Made by a program: the position numbers and the translations under genes | The notes under the pieces: model-generated | What the model was told of the DNA's origin: nothing | What the model saw: the letters and a program-made list of their open reading frames with translations, nothing else | Databases searched by the model: none | Source: HB2-32-21 sp003448675 | GTDB lineage: Bacteria > Pseudomonadota > Gammaproteobacteria > Pseudomonadales > Porticoccaceae | NCBI GenBank assembly: GCA_041584755.1 | Contig: JBFHDK010000030.1 | Coordinates: 1 to 34,852, forward strand | DNA length: 34,852 nucleotides | Reading direction: 5' to 3' | Part shown: one piece after another, positions 7,249-15,227 of the stretch | How the letters are laid out: every line of letters starts with the position of its first letter | Position numbering within the stretch: position 1 is the stretch's first letter

Positions 7249-8427
7249 ATGGCATTGGGAAACTTTACTTCCTGGTTTGACCAGCCACTTTCGTCTCAGT
7301 ATTACAACGAAGACCACGAAAGCTGGCGCTACGCACTGCGCCAGTTTATCGACAGGGAAGTTGCTCCCTTTGTCGATGAATGGGAGGAGGCTGGCACCTT
7401 CCCTCGTGAGTTATACAAAAAAGCCGCGGACGTGGGCTTGTCAAAGCTCGGTTACCCAGAGGAATACGGTGGTGTCGACAAGCCCGATCTGTTTTTCGAT
7501 ATTGTCACTTCCCTGGAGCTGGCGCGGGTTGGCGGCGGTGGTGTGCATCCCAGCCTTAATAGCCACAGCATCGGTTTACCCCCCATCGTGGCTCTGGGTA
7601 GCGAAACCATGAAGGCCCGAATTGTGCCCGAGGTGGTCAATGGTGAAAAAATTTCCGCCCTGGCCATTACCGAACCTTCTGGCGGTTCGGACGTGGCCAA
7701 TCTGAAAACTACAGCGCGGCGGGATGGCGATCATTATGTAGTCAACGGCTCCAAAACCTTTATCACCAGTGGCATTCGTGCCGACTACTACACCGTAGCG
7801 GTGCGCACGGGTGGCGAGGGCATGTCTGGTATTTCCCTGTTGCTGGTGGAAAAAGGCATGCCCGGGTTCACCCAGACCCTGCTGGATAAAATGGGCTGGT
7901 GGAGCTCGGATACCGCGACCCTATATTTCGATAATTGTAGGGTGCCGGTGGAAAACCTGGTGGGTCCGGAAAACAAGGGTTTTGCCGGTATCATGCGCAA
8001 CTTCAACGCCGAGCGATTGAATATCGCGGCCATGGCCAACGGGCTCGCCATGGTGTGCATGGATGAAGCCGTGTCCTGGGCGCGAGAGCGCATGACCTTT
8101 GGCCACCGCTTGATGGAACATCAGGTGATTCGTCATAAAATCGCCGAGATGGCCAAGCGCATACTCGCGACCCAGGCTTTGCTGGAAAAGGTCACCTGGC
8201 AAATGCAACAGGGCGAGGTGCCGGTGGCAGAACTGAGTTTGTTAAAAGTGCAATCCACCGAGACGATGGAGTATTGTGCCCGTGAAGCCGTGCAAATTTT
8301 TGGCGGCATGGGGTTTATGCGTGGCAACAAAGTGGAACGTATTTATCGGGAAGTGCGTGTCTATGCTATCGGTGGTGGTTCAGAAGAAATTATGCGTGAT
8401 CTGGCCGCGCGACAACTGGCTCTATAG
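7249..8427 (+). CDS. Acyl-CoA dehydrogenase
   Basis: A 392-residue, full-length acyl-CoA dehydrogenase. It starts at ATG 7249 after a weak ribosome site (CCGAGG, 7238-7243). ITEPSGGSDVANLKT and VNGSKTFITSG are the two family signatures that bind flavin and substrate; RMTFGHRLMEHQVIRHKIAEM is the FAD-contacting stretch, and GGMGFMRGNKVERIYREVRV the late signature. The usual C-terminal base (the Glu of YEGT in medium-chain enzymes) is replaced by AIGGGSEEIM. The likely base is E255 in NFNAERLNIA, the helix-G position used in isovaleryl- and long-chain enzymes. It desaturates an acyl-CoA and passes electrons to ETF, whose genes lie at 13452-15130. It closes the operon. Unlike ChsE1/ChsE2 it is a single gene with a complete set of motifs. 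Confidence 0.93.
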   Translation: MALGNFTSWFDQPLSSQYYNEDHESWRYALRQFIDREVAPFVDEWEEAGTFPRELYKKAADVGLSKLGYPEEYGGVDKPDLFFDIVTSLELARVGGGGVHPSLNSHSIGLPPIVALGSETMKARIVPEVVNGEKISALAITEPSGGSDVANLKTTARRDGDHYVVNGSKTFITSGIRADYYTVAVRTGGEGMSGISLLLVEKGMPGFTQTLLDKMGWWSSDTATLYFDNCRVPVENLVGPENKGFAGIMRNFNAERLNIAAMANGLAMVCMDEAVSWARERMTFGHRLMEHQVIRHKIAEMAKRILATQALLEKVTWQMQQGEVPVAELSLLKVQSTETMEYCAREAVQIFGGMGFMRGNKVERIYREVRVYAIGGGSEEIMRDLAARQLAL

Positions 8428-8481
8428 ATGTTGCATCATTTCAGTATTTGACAAATAAAACCCCTCGAGTTGATGATGGTT

Positions 8482-8512
8482 CACTCGCTGGCGCTGTCGG
8501 CGAGTGCTTTCT
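8482..8512 (+). terminator. Probable terminator after the acyl-CoA dehydrogenase
   Basis: CACTCGC (8482-8488) pairs with GCGAGTG (8500-8506) across an 11-base loop and is followed by CTTTCT. Seven base pairs and a short pyrimidine tail make a modest intrinsic terminator, placed 55 bases after the operon's last stop. Confidence 0.4.
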
Positions 8513-8542
8513 CCATAATTACAATCAAGAGGAAGGGGAATT

Positions 8543-8857
8543 ATGAATGTCATTAAGCCTGTCACTATTTTATATCTGATTTTTTTTCTTGCGCTATTTG
8601 TCTGGGCGGCGATGGCCGACCCTAAATTGGCTGGTTTCATCCAATCTCTCAACGAACCCTGGTCAGTGGTCGTGCTAATGGACTTCGTTTTCGGCTGTCT
8701 GTTGCTGTCCTGGATGATTTACTTTGTTGAGGGCTCAGCCAAAGAGGCACTGCCGTGGGCTATTGCTTTGTTTATTGTCGGCAACATTATCGGGGCTGTT
8801 TATATACTGCTGAGAATCAAGCGAATCGAGGAGCGACTGTCTCCTCAGGCAATTTGA
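8543..8857 (+). CDS. Small three-segment inner-membrane protein (DUF1475-like)
   Basis: A 104-residue protein. ATG 8543 is preceded by AGAGGAAGGGG. Three hydrophobic stretches are visible at about residues 6-24, 42-62 and 70-90, followed by a short charged tail (RIKRIEERLSPQ). The pattern of a Pro-Trp before the second segment (NEPWSVVVLMDFVFG) and a Gly-Asn in the third (IVGNIIGAVYILLRI) resembles DUF1475 as I remember it; that link is from memory. Function unknown. It is followed directly by a broken SDR gene, so it is not clearly part of an operon. Confidence 0.65.
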   Translation: MNVIKPVTILYLIFFLALFVWAAMADPKLAGFIQSLNEPWSVVVLMDFVFGCLLLSWMIYFVEGSAKEALPWAIALFIVGNIIGAVYILLRIKRIEERLSPQAI

Positions 8858-8870
8858 CGAAAGTGAAGCT

Positions 8871-9229
8871 GTGAATCTAGGGCACACACTGATTACCGAT
8901 GCCATCGGTGGGCTCGGTGCGGCCTACGACCCACCCCGGGACTGGGGCAGCTATGCGGCGGCCAAGGCTGGGGTACTTATCCGCTCCTTAGCCATTTGGC
9001 ACCCTGCATTACCGTTAATTGCATCATTCCGGGCCTGGGCATGCATGAGGGGCTGCGTGGTGCGATTCCGGACAAGTTTTTTGAAAACCTGGAGAAAGAT
9101 GTTCCCATGAATCGTGCAGGTAAACCCGAGGAAATCGCCGAGGCAGCGGCATTCTTTCTGTCCGCAGGGGCTTCCTACGTGATCAGGCAAACCATGCATG
9201 TCACTGGTGGCCTGTCTATGTCCGGTTAG
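8871..9229 (+). pseudogene. Short-chain dehydrogenase/reductase remnant, truncated and frameshifted
   Basis: Two overlapping frames together cover the C-terminal half of an SDR. The first frame holds IGGLGAAYDPPRDWGSYAAAKAGVLIRSLA, with the YxxxK catalytic pair (Tyr and Lys of YAAAK). At about 8990-9000 the reading shifts into the frame with LAPCITVNCIIPGLG, then AGKPEEIAEAAAFFLS and VTGGLSMSG, the canonical SDR C-terminal landmarks. The Rossmann half with TGxxxGIG and NNAG is missing; upstream sequence is the small membrane gene. So the gene has lost its 5' half and carries at least one frameshift. Its stop (9227-9229) directly abuts the stop of the convergent epoxide-hydrolase gene. Confidence 0.8.
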
Positions 9230-10108
9230 CTAACTGGTCAGAAACTGGATAATTTTGTTGTTTACTCTTTCCGGCTGCTCTAGGTGCATAAAGTGGCCGG
9301 TTCGCTCAATGACGACTTTCTCCAGCTTATTGGTAAACAGGTGGTCCATATTCTCGAAGGTTTCCAAACGGCCAGGGCGGTCGCGGGTGCCATGAAAGGG
9401 CAGGCAGGGCAGGGTAGTGGGCGCGGCGATCTTCTCGCTCAATTCGGCAAGCGCCGGGTCCTTGCCTGCCGGGTTAAAGGTATGACGGTAATAATTAACC
9501 GCGGCTTCGACCGTACCCTCCTGACGGAAGGTTTCCTTAACGCCTTCCATTACCTCCCGAGGGATCTCAAATTCCGGTGAAGCATCCCGCCACCATTTGA
9601 GCAGGAAATCGAAATCGTTATGGGCAATAGCTTGCTCGGCTCCAGGCATCTGGAAAAAATAAGCATGCCAGCCTCCCTTGATGACGTCGTAATTTAATCC
9701 CAGCTCACCTAAAAGGGCGCCGGGATGGGCGATGGCGATGGTGACGATTTTTTCTATTTTCTCCGGCGCGAAAGCAGCGACGGCATAGGTGGCAAAGGCG
9801 CCCCAGTCGTGGCCGATTACCGCTGTTGCATGTCCATCACCGAGTTTGTCGATCAGGGCGCTGGCATCCAGACCGAGTAGGGCCGAATCATAACGTCCAT
9901 CCGGTGCGACGCTTGTGGGCGCGTAGCCTCGCATATAGGGCGCAACTACTCGGTAGCCGGCATCCACCAGGTGGGGGATCAGGGCGACATAAGTGTGGGG
10001 ATTATCGGGAAAGCCATGCAGACACAGCACCAGAGGCCCGCTGCCCGCTTCAAGATAGTGGAAGTCAATATTGTTTGCTCTGACCCTGCCCTTACTTACT
10101 TCGGCCAT
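9230..10108 (-). CDS. Alpha/beta hydrolase, epoxide hydrolase-like
   Basis: A 292-residue protein starting at the ATG complementary to 10106-10108, with AAGGAAAGG just upstream. HGFPDNP (31-37) is the HGxP oxyanion motif. The nucleophile is D101 in GHDWG, which points to epoxide hydrolase or haloalkane dehalogenase rather than an esterase. RGYAPTS (60-66) is the usual RGYGxS loop. The acid is probably the Asp of FHGTRDR and the base the His of TGHFMHLEQP near the C-terminus. The cap region (WHAYFFQMPGAEQAIAHND) resembles epoxide hydrolases. It would hydrolyse an epoxide through an aspartyl-ester intermediate in the cytoplasm. It faces the CoA-transferase gene divergently across about 165 bases. 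Substrate unknown. Confidence 0.85.
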   Translation of the reverse strand: MAEVSKGRVRANNIDFHYLEAGSGPLVLCLHGFPDNPHTYVALIPHLVDAGYRVVAPYMRGYAPTSVAPDGRYDSALLGLDASALIDKLGDGHATAVIGHDWGAFATYAVAAFAPEKIEKIVTIAIAHPGALLGELGLNYDVIKGGWHAYFFQMPGAEQAIAHNDFDFLLKWWRDASPEFEIPREVMEGVKETFRQEGTVEAAVNYYRHTFNPAGKDPALAELSEKIAAPTTLPCLPFHGTRDRPGRLETFENMDHLFTNKLEKVVIERTGHFMHLEQPERVNNKIIQFLTS

Positions 10109-10274
10109 AAATACACCTTTCCTTAGGAGTTTATAGTTGTTGGATATATAGCCCGAGATGCTCGCATAATGAAAAATGTCGGGTTTGCTGGGTAATCAGA
10201 TAACTGAAGCCGACACAGACAGGCACAAAAAATTATCAATCAAATATTCTTATCCTGTAGCGGAGACACTAAAA

Positions 10275-11492
10275 ATGACAGTTAAACACGTGCTCGACGG
10301 CATTAAAGTGCTCGACTTCACCCAGTACCTGGCCGGCCCGACCACTACGCGGCTGATGGCTGAAATGGGCGCCGACATTATTAAAGTGGAGTGGGCGCCT
10401 CACGGTGATCCGGTGCGCGGCGTCGGTTATCTGAAAAACAAACGCAGCGCCTATTACATTCAACAGAATCGCGGCAAGCAGAGCTTATGCCTGGATTTCA
10501 GCAAGCCGGAAGCGAAGGACATTATTCTCGAACTGGTGCCCCATGTGGATATCATCATGGAGAACTTCTCACCGGGCGTGATTGGTCGTCTCGGCCTTGA
10601 TTGGGAGACTGTTCATGCCACCAATCCCGAGGTGATTATGTGTTCACTATCCGCCTTCGGTCAGACCGGTCCACTGGCGCGGCTGTCCGGCTTCGATTAC
10701 ATCGCCCAGGCCTATTCCGGCGTCACCAGCATGATTGGTGAAAGGGATGGGGCGGCCTATTTGCCCATGCTGGGGCTGGGGGATGTGAATACCGGGGTTC
10801 ATGCCCTGGCCGCCATCAATGCCGCCTTGTTCCATCGGGTACGGGGGCACGGTGGCCAGCACCTGGATATTTCTCTGCTGGACGCCTACTTCCATTGTCA
10901 TGAAGTTAACGTCCAAATGTATAGCGCCAGCGATGGCCACATCGAACCGACCCGTTCCGGGCAGCATCACTTTGCCGTGGCACCACTGGGGCTTTTCCAG
11001 GGAAAAACCAGTCAGATCGTGATTATCGCCATGGGGACCCAGTGGGTGAATCTATGCAAGGCGCTGGGGCAGCCGGATCTGGCCACCGATCCACGCTTTG
11101 AAAATCTCACCGAGCGGGTTAAAAACCGCTTTGAACTGGTGAAAATCATAGAAGAGTGGCTGGCCGGTATGCCCAGTGATGAGGAGTCCGTGCGAGTGCT
11201 TGAGGAACACCGGGTTCCAGTGGCGCCGATGTTAACAGTACCCCAGGCGATGAATCATCCCCATCTGAAAGAACGAAAAACCGTCAGGACAGTGAATGAC
11301 CGCAGTTTCGGTAAGGTGGAAATTCCCGGTGTGCCGCTGAAGTTTTCCCAATTCCCTGAGTTTCTTGATTTGCAGGCGCCGTATCTCGGCGAGCAGAACG
11401 AGACAATACTCGGAGATGTACTGGGTTACAGCAAGGACAGGATTGCCGATCTAAAAGCGACCGGTGTGCTTGATTCTCGCAGTGATCACTAG
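10275..11492 (+). CDS. CaiB/BaiF-family (class III) CoA-transferase
   Basis: A 405-residue protein. The frame is open from 10176, but ATG 10275 with GGAGA at 10262-10266 gives the standard N-terminus: LDGIKVLDFTQYLAGP, then LMAEMGADIIKVE. Class III CoA-transferases swap CoA between an acyl-CoA and a free acid through an aspartyl-CoA anhydride; the Asp is D141 in SGFDYIAQAYSG. NRGKQSLCLDF, ENFSPGVIGRLGLDW and MCSLSAFGQTGP are further family motifs, and LDISLLDAYF lies in the large domain. It could also act as a racemase of the AMACR type, which has the same fold. In context it may activate an acid for the neighbouring acyl-CoA dehydrogenase module. Confidence 0.92.
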   Translation: MTVKHVLDGIKVLDFTQYLAGPTTTRLMAEMGADIIKVEWAPHGDPVRGVGYLKNKRSAYYIQQNRGKQSLCLDFSKPEAKDIILELVPHVDIIMENFSPGVIGRLGLDWETVHATNPEVIMCSLSAFGQTGPLARLSGFDYIAQAYSGVTSMIGERDGAAYLPMLGLGDVNTGVHALAAINAALFHRVRGHGGQHLDISLLDAYFHCHEVNVQMYSASDGHIEPTRSGQHHFAVAPLGLFQGKTSQIVIIAMGTQWVNLCKALGQPDLATDPRFENLTERVKNRFELVKIIEEWLAGMPSDEESVRVLEEHRVPVAPMLTVPQAMNHPHLKERKTVRTVNDRSFGKVEIPGVPLKFSQFPEFLDLQAPYLGEQNETILGDVLGYSKDRIADLKATGVLDSRSDH

Positions 11493-11509
11493 CTGCGTCT
11501 GACAAACAA

Positions 11510-11541
11510 AAAATGCCGCGTCATTTCTGGCGCGGCATTTT
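11510..11541. terminator. Bidirectional terminator between CoA-transferase and ETF-QO
   Basis: A perfect 11-base stem: AAAATGCCGCG (11510-11520) pairs with CGCGGCATTTT (11531-11541) over a 10-base loop. A-rich on one side and T-rich on the other, it can stop transcription from both convergent genes. Confidence 0.9.
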
Positions 11542-11565
11542 CTTTAAGCGCGTCTCTCTTCTGTA

Positions 11566-13191
11566 CTACATGTTGGGATAATTAGGTCCACCCGCGCCTT
11601 CCGGACAAACCCAGACGATATTCTGGGTCGGATCTTTGATGTCACAGGTTTTACAGTGCACACAGTTTTGGCCGTTGATTTGAAAGACCTTTTCACCAGC
11701 CTCGTTCTCAATTACCTCGTAAACGCCAGCGGGACAGTAACGCTGAGCTGGTTCATCGAACAGAGGAAGATTGTGGGCTAGGGGTATGCTGTCATCCTTG
11801 AGGGTCAAATGGCAAAGCTGGTCTTCTTCATGATTCGTATTGGAAAGAAATACCGACGAAGGCTTGTCAAAGCTCAGCTTGTTGTCCGGTTTTGGATACT
11901 CGATGGGTTTGCAGTCCTTGGCCGGTTTAAGACCGGCGTGATCGGGCTGGGGGTCGCTGAGGGTAAATGGCAATTTGCCGTTGAAAATATTGATGTCGAT
12001 AAAGGCAAAGGCGGAGCCGATTATATTGCCCCACTTGTGCTGGGCCGGCCCAAAGTTGCGTTGGGTATGCAGCTCCTTCCAGGCCCATGAAGCTTCATAG
12101 CGCTCGGTAAACTCATGCAGTTCAATGTGTTGCTTGTCTTTACCCACTGCCTCGGCCACCACTTCAGCGGCGATCATGCCCGACTTCATGGCGGTATGAG
12201 AGCCCTTGATTTTTGCAAAGTTGAGAGTACCGGCATCATCACCTATTAACAGCCCGCCGGGGAAGGTCATCTTTGGCTGCGACTGCAAACCGCCCTTGAC
12301 GATCGCCCTGGCGCCGTAGGCGACACGCTCACCGCCTTCCAGGTACTGACTGATTACGGGATGGTGTTTGTAACGTTGGAATTCGTCAAAAGGGCTGACA
12401 TGGGGATTTTTGTAGGACAGGTCCACGATCAGGCCCAGGGCCACCTGATTGTCTTCAAGGTGGTAAAGGAAACCGCCGCCAGCGGACTTGCTTTCATCCA
12501 GCGGCCAACCGGCGCTGTGAACTACCAGCCCTTGTTTATGTTTATCATCAGGAATCTTCCATAACTCCTTGATCCCTAAACCATAGTGCTGCGGCTCTGA
12601 ATCCTGGTCCAGCAGAAAGTTCTCGATGAGCTGTTTGCCCAGATGGCCACGGCAACCTTCTGCAAACAAGGTGAACTTGCCGTGCAACTCCATGCCCTGC
12701 ATATAGGAATCTTTCTTCTCACCGTCGGCGCCAATACCCATATCGCCTGTGGCGATGCCTTTGACCGACCCATCTTCGTTATAAAGCACCTCAGCGGCGG
12801 CAAATCCGGGAAAGATTTCAACCCCGAGCGCTTCAGCTTGTTCTGCGAGCCAACGGCAGACGTTGCCGAGGCTAACAATGTAATTACCCTCGTTATGCAT
12901 GGTCTTTGGTACAAAGAGGGAGGGCACCTTGATGCCTTTCTGAGCGCTAGTCAGGACATAAATGTCGTCGCCACCAACGGCGGTGTTCAGCGGAGCATTT
13001 CTGTCTTTCCAGTCAGGAAACAGCTCGTTAAGGGCTGTGGGCTCAAAGACCGCGCCGGACAGAATATGGGCGCCCACCTCGGAACCTTTTTCAACCACGC
13101 ACACGGATAGCTCGGCATTGAGTTGTCGGAGTCGACAGGCGGCGGCGAGCCCGGCGGGACCGGCGCCGACGATGACGACATCATATTCCAT
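11566..13191 (-). CDS. Electron transfer flavoprotein-ubiquinone oxidoreductase
   Basis: A 541-residue ETF dehydrogenase. I start it at the ATG complementary to 13189-13191 (MEYDVVIVGAGPAGL), 15 bases inside a longer frame that opens with TTG; AGAGA lies just upstream. The protein begins with the Rossmann FAD motif GAGPAG. GAHILSGAVFEP, LGNVCRWLAEQAE, FAEGCRGHLGKQL, GGLLIGDDAGTLNFAKIKG and HTAMKSGMIAAE are characteristic. Near the C-terminus RYCPAGVYE and NCVHCKTCDIKDPTQNI provide the four cysteines of the [4Fe-4S] cluster. It is a monotopic inner-membrane enzyme that takes electrons from reduced ETF to ubiquinone. It lies divergent to etfBA across a 260-base gap, so the route from acyl-CoA dehydrogenase to the respiratory chain is encoded together. 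Confidence 0.97.
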   Translation of the reverse strand: MEYDVVIVGAGPAGLAAACRLRQLNAELSVCVVEKGSEVGAHILSGAVFEPTALNELFPDWKDRNAPLNTAVGGDDIYVLTSAQKGIKVPSLFVPKTMHNEGNYIVSLGNVCRWLAEQAEALGVEIFPGFAAAEVLYNEDGSVKGIATGDMGIGADGEKKDSYMQGMELHGKFTLFAEGCRGHLGKQLIENFLLDQDSEPQHYGLGIKELWKIPDDKHKQGLVVHSAGWPLDESKSAGGGFLYHLEDNQVALGLIVDLSYKNPHVSPFDEFQRYKHHPVISQYLEGGERVAYGARAIVKGGLQSQPKMTFPGGLLIGDDAGTLNFAKIKGSHTAMKSGMIAAEVVAEAVGKDKQHIELHEFTERYEASWAWKELHTQRNFGPAQHKWGNIIGSAFAFIDINIFNGKLPFTLSDPQPDHAGLKPAKDCKPIEYPKPDNKLSFDKPSSVFLSNTNHEEDQLCHLTLKDDSIPLAHNLPLFDEPAQRYCPAGVYEVIENEAGEKVFQINGQNCVHCKTCDIKDPTQNIVWVCPEGAGGPNYPNM

Positions 13192-13378
13192 AGATTCTCT
13201 TTCCAACTCACTACCTCCAGACCAGATTAGAAGGCGCGGATTTTACCGGGTTAACCGCCACCTGGCCAAACTATTTGCGGATTGCTGGTCTTATGATGAC
13301 TGGTGTGTAGAGTTGATTTATCCATGTCAGCACGGCATGATGGCGCCTCCCGAAAAAGCGGGTGTCTGCTGTTCAGTG

Positions 13379-13405
13379 CTTTCGTCATGTTTTCGTGACC
13401 GAAAG
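13379..13405. promoter_or_regulatory. Inverted repeat upstream of etfB (possible operator)
   Basis: CTTTCGTCA (13379-13387) is mirrored by TGA-C-CGAAAG (13396-13405), about 45 bases before the etfB start and within the divergent etf control region. It could be a repressor site or an RNA hairpin. I do not recognise it as a known operator, and the distance to a promoter is not defined. Confidence 0.25.
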
Positions 13406-13451
13406 ACCACCAAGAAAATCTATTGTTTCAACCAGTTAGCAAAGGTAATTC

Positions 13452-14204
13452 ATGAAGATACTTATTGCTGTAAAACGCGTAGCGGATTACAACGTCAAAG
13501 TACGAGCGAAATCCGACCAGACAGGGCCGGACTTGGCCAATGTCAAAATGGCCATTAATCCCTTCTGTGAAATCGCCGTCGAAGAAGCAGTGCGAATGAA
13601 GGAAAAGGGTATTGCTGAGGAAGTTGTCGCTGTATCCATTGGCCCCCAGGCAGCACAGGAGCAAATCCGTACGGCGTTAGCGCTGGGCGCTGATCGAGGC
13701 ATCCTGGTGCAAACCGATAGCGATCTTGAACCCCTGGCCGTCGCCAAGTGTTTTAAGGCGTTATGTGACAAGGAAAACCCGGATATGATTCTACTGGGCA
13801 AGCAGGCTATTGATGGTGATAACAATCAGACCGGTCAAATGATCGGCGCACTGACCGGCTGGGCCCAGGCGACCTTTGCCTCAGAGATCAATATCGACGA
13901 TGGTGAAGCCACTATCGTTCGGGAAGTTGATGCCGGCCTGCAAACAATCAAGCTGAAATTGCCCGCGGTAGTAACTGCGGATCTGCGACTTAACGAACCC
14001 CGTTACGCTTCGCTGCCAAACATTATGAAAGCGAAGAAAAAACCTATCGATACGACCACCCCCGAAGAACTGGGTGTGGATACCACGCCGCGAGTTACTT
14101 TGCTAAAGGCAACGCCTCCACCGGAGCGGGAAGCAGGGGTCAAGGTAGAAGATGTGGCGGAACTGGTCGATAAACTGAAAAACGAAGCCAAGGTGATTTC
14201 ATGA
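13452..14204 (+). CDS. etfB: Electron transfer flavoprotein beta subunit
   Basis: A 250-residue protein starting at ATG 13452. It begins MKILIAVKRVADYNVKVR, typical of EtfB, and has INPFCEIAVEEAVRMKE, SIGPQAAQEQIRTALALGADRG and the signature QAIDGDNNQTGQM...LGWAQ-like stretch, here ALTGWAQATFAS. LRLNEPRYASLPNIMKAKKK is the recognition loop by which EtfB docks to acyl-CoA dehydrogenases. The beta subunit binds AMP and, with EtfA, carries one FAD. It overlaps etfA by ATGA, so the two are coupled. It accepts electrons from acyl-CoA dehydrogenases such as that at 7249-8427. Confidence 0.97.
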   Translation: MKILIAVKRVADYNVKVRAKSDQTGPDLANVKMAINPFCEIAVEEAVRMKEKGIAEEVVAVSIGPQAAQEQIRTALALGADRGILVQTDSDLEPLAVAKCFKALCDKENPDMILLGKQAIDGDNNQTGQMIGALTGWAQATFASEINIDDGEATIVREVDAGLQTIKLKLPAVVTADLRLNEPRYASLPNIMKAKKKPIDTTTPEELGVDTTPRVTLLKATPPPEREAGVKVEDVAELVDKLKNEAKVIS

Positions 14205-15130
14205 GCATTCTTGTCATTGCGGAACACGACAACAAAAGCCTGAAAGGGGCGACTTTAAACACGATCGCCGCAGCTTGTGAAATCGGTGATGATGTTCACC
14301 TGTTAATTGCGGGCGCTGGCTGTGGCGACCTGGCTCAGGCAGCCGCAAGCACGGCAGGTATCAGCAAGGTGGTGGTTGCCGACAACCCGGCTTATGAGTT
14401 TATGCTGAGTGAAAACGTCTCGCCGCTGATCGCTGAACTCGCTGGCAATTATACCCATGTACTGGCTCCGGCGAGCACTAATGGCAAGAACGTTATTCCG
14501 CGGGTTGGTGCGCTGCTGGATGTTCAACCAATCTCTGACATATGTGGGGTCGAAAGCGCCGACACTTTCCAGCGGCCGATCTACGCGGGCAATATCATTG
14601 CCACGGTGCAGAGCAGCGATGCCATCAAGGTTGGTACCGTGCGAACCACGGCTTTTGATCCGGTTGCGGAAGAGGGCGGCAGCGCCAGCGTTGAAAGTGT
14701 CGATAGCGCCCATGACGCTGGTATTTCCGAATACCTGGGTGAAGAAGTAGCCAAGTCGGACCGCCCCGAACTAACCGCCGCCAAAGTCGTTATATCCGGT
14801 GGTCGTGGCATGCAAAACGGCGAGAATTTTGACTTGCTGTACAAAGTCGCTGACAAACTCGGTGCTGCTGTGGGCGCTTCCAGAGCCGCGGTTGATGCGG
14901 GCTTTGTACCCAATGAGATGCAGGTAGGGCAAACTGGAAAGATCGTTGCGCCGGAGCTTTATATCGCCGTTGGTATTTCTGGTGCTATTCAGCATTTGGC
15001 TGGCATGAAGGATTCTAAGGTGATCGTCGCCATTAACAAGGACGAAGAAGCACCAATATTCCAGGTCGCCGATTATGGTCTGGTGGCTGATTTATTCAAA
15101 GCGTTGCCCGAGCTGGATGAGGCTTTGTAG
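14201..15130 (+). CDS. etfA: Electron transfer flavoprotein alpha subunit
   Basis: A 309-residue protein whose ATG (14201) overlaps the etfB stop. The N-terminal domain (MSILVIAEHDNKSLKGATLNT) is standard EtfA. The C-terminal FAD domain is clear: VVISGGRGMQNGENFDLLYKVADKLGAAVGASRAAVDAGF, then QVGQTGKIVAPELYIAVGISGAIQHLAGMKDSKVIVAINKDEEAPIF. It binds the redox-active FAD that shuttles electrons from dehydrogenases to ETF-QO. A strong terminator follows 18 bases later. Confidence 0.97.
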   Translation: MSILVIAEHDNKSLKGATLNTIAAACEIGDDVHLLIAGAGCGDLAQAAASTAGISKVVVADNPAYEFMLSENVSPLIAELAGNYTHVLAPASTNGKNVIPRVGALLDVQPISDICGVESADTFQRPIYAGNIIATVQSSDAIKVGTVRTTAFDPVAEEGGSASVESVDSAHDAGISEYLGEEVAKSDRPELTAAKVVISGGRGMQNGENFDLLYKVADKLGAAVGASRAAVDAGFVPNEMQVGQTGKIVAPELYIAVGISGAIQHLAGMKDSKVIVAINKDEEAPIFQVADYGLVADLFKALPELDEAL

Positions 15131-15147
15131 CTCATCATCACTGTATT

Positions 15148-15179
15148 AAAAAAACCGGCTTTTATGGCCGGTTTTTTTA
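15148..15179. terminator. Bidirectional terminator after etfA
   Basis: A-rich run followed by ACCGGC, a short loop, GCCGGT and a T-run of seven. The stem extends through the A/T flanks (15149-15159 with 15167-15177). It serves etfA on the plus strand and, because the A-run reads as T on the other strand, the convergent DUF3106 operon. Confidence 0.9.
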
Positions 15180-15227
15180 TTGGAGCCAGGCAGGCTCACA
15201 AAACAGCAAACAGGCTCTCGTTAAAGC

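Noticed and set aside
13407..13430. PsrA/FadR-type box before etfB (GAAAATC...GTTTC)
   Set aside because: The half-sites do not match the known consensus well enough.
12962..13558. Long plus-strand frame of 198 residues across the ETF-QO start
   Set aside because: It overlaps ETF-QO and etfB in antisense or another phase, and has no protein-like motif.
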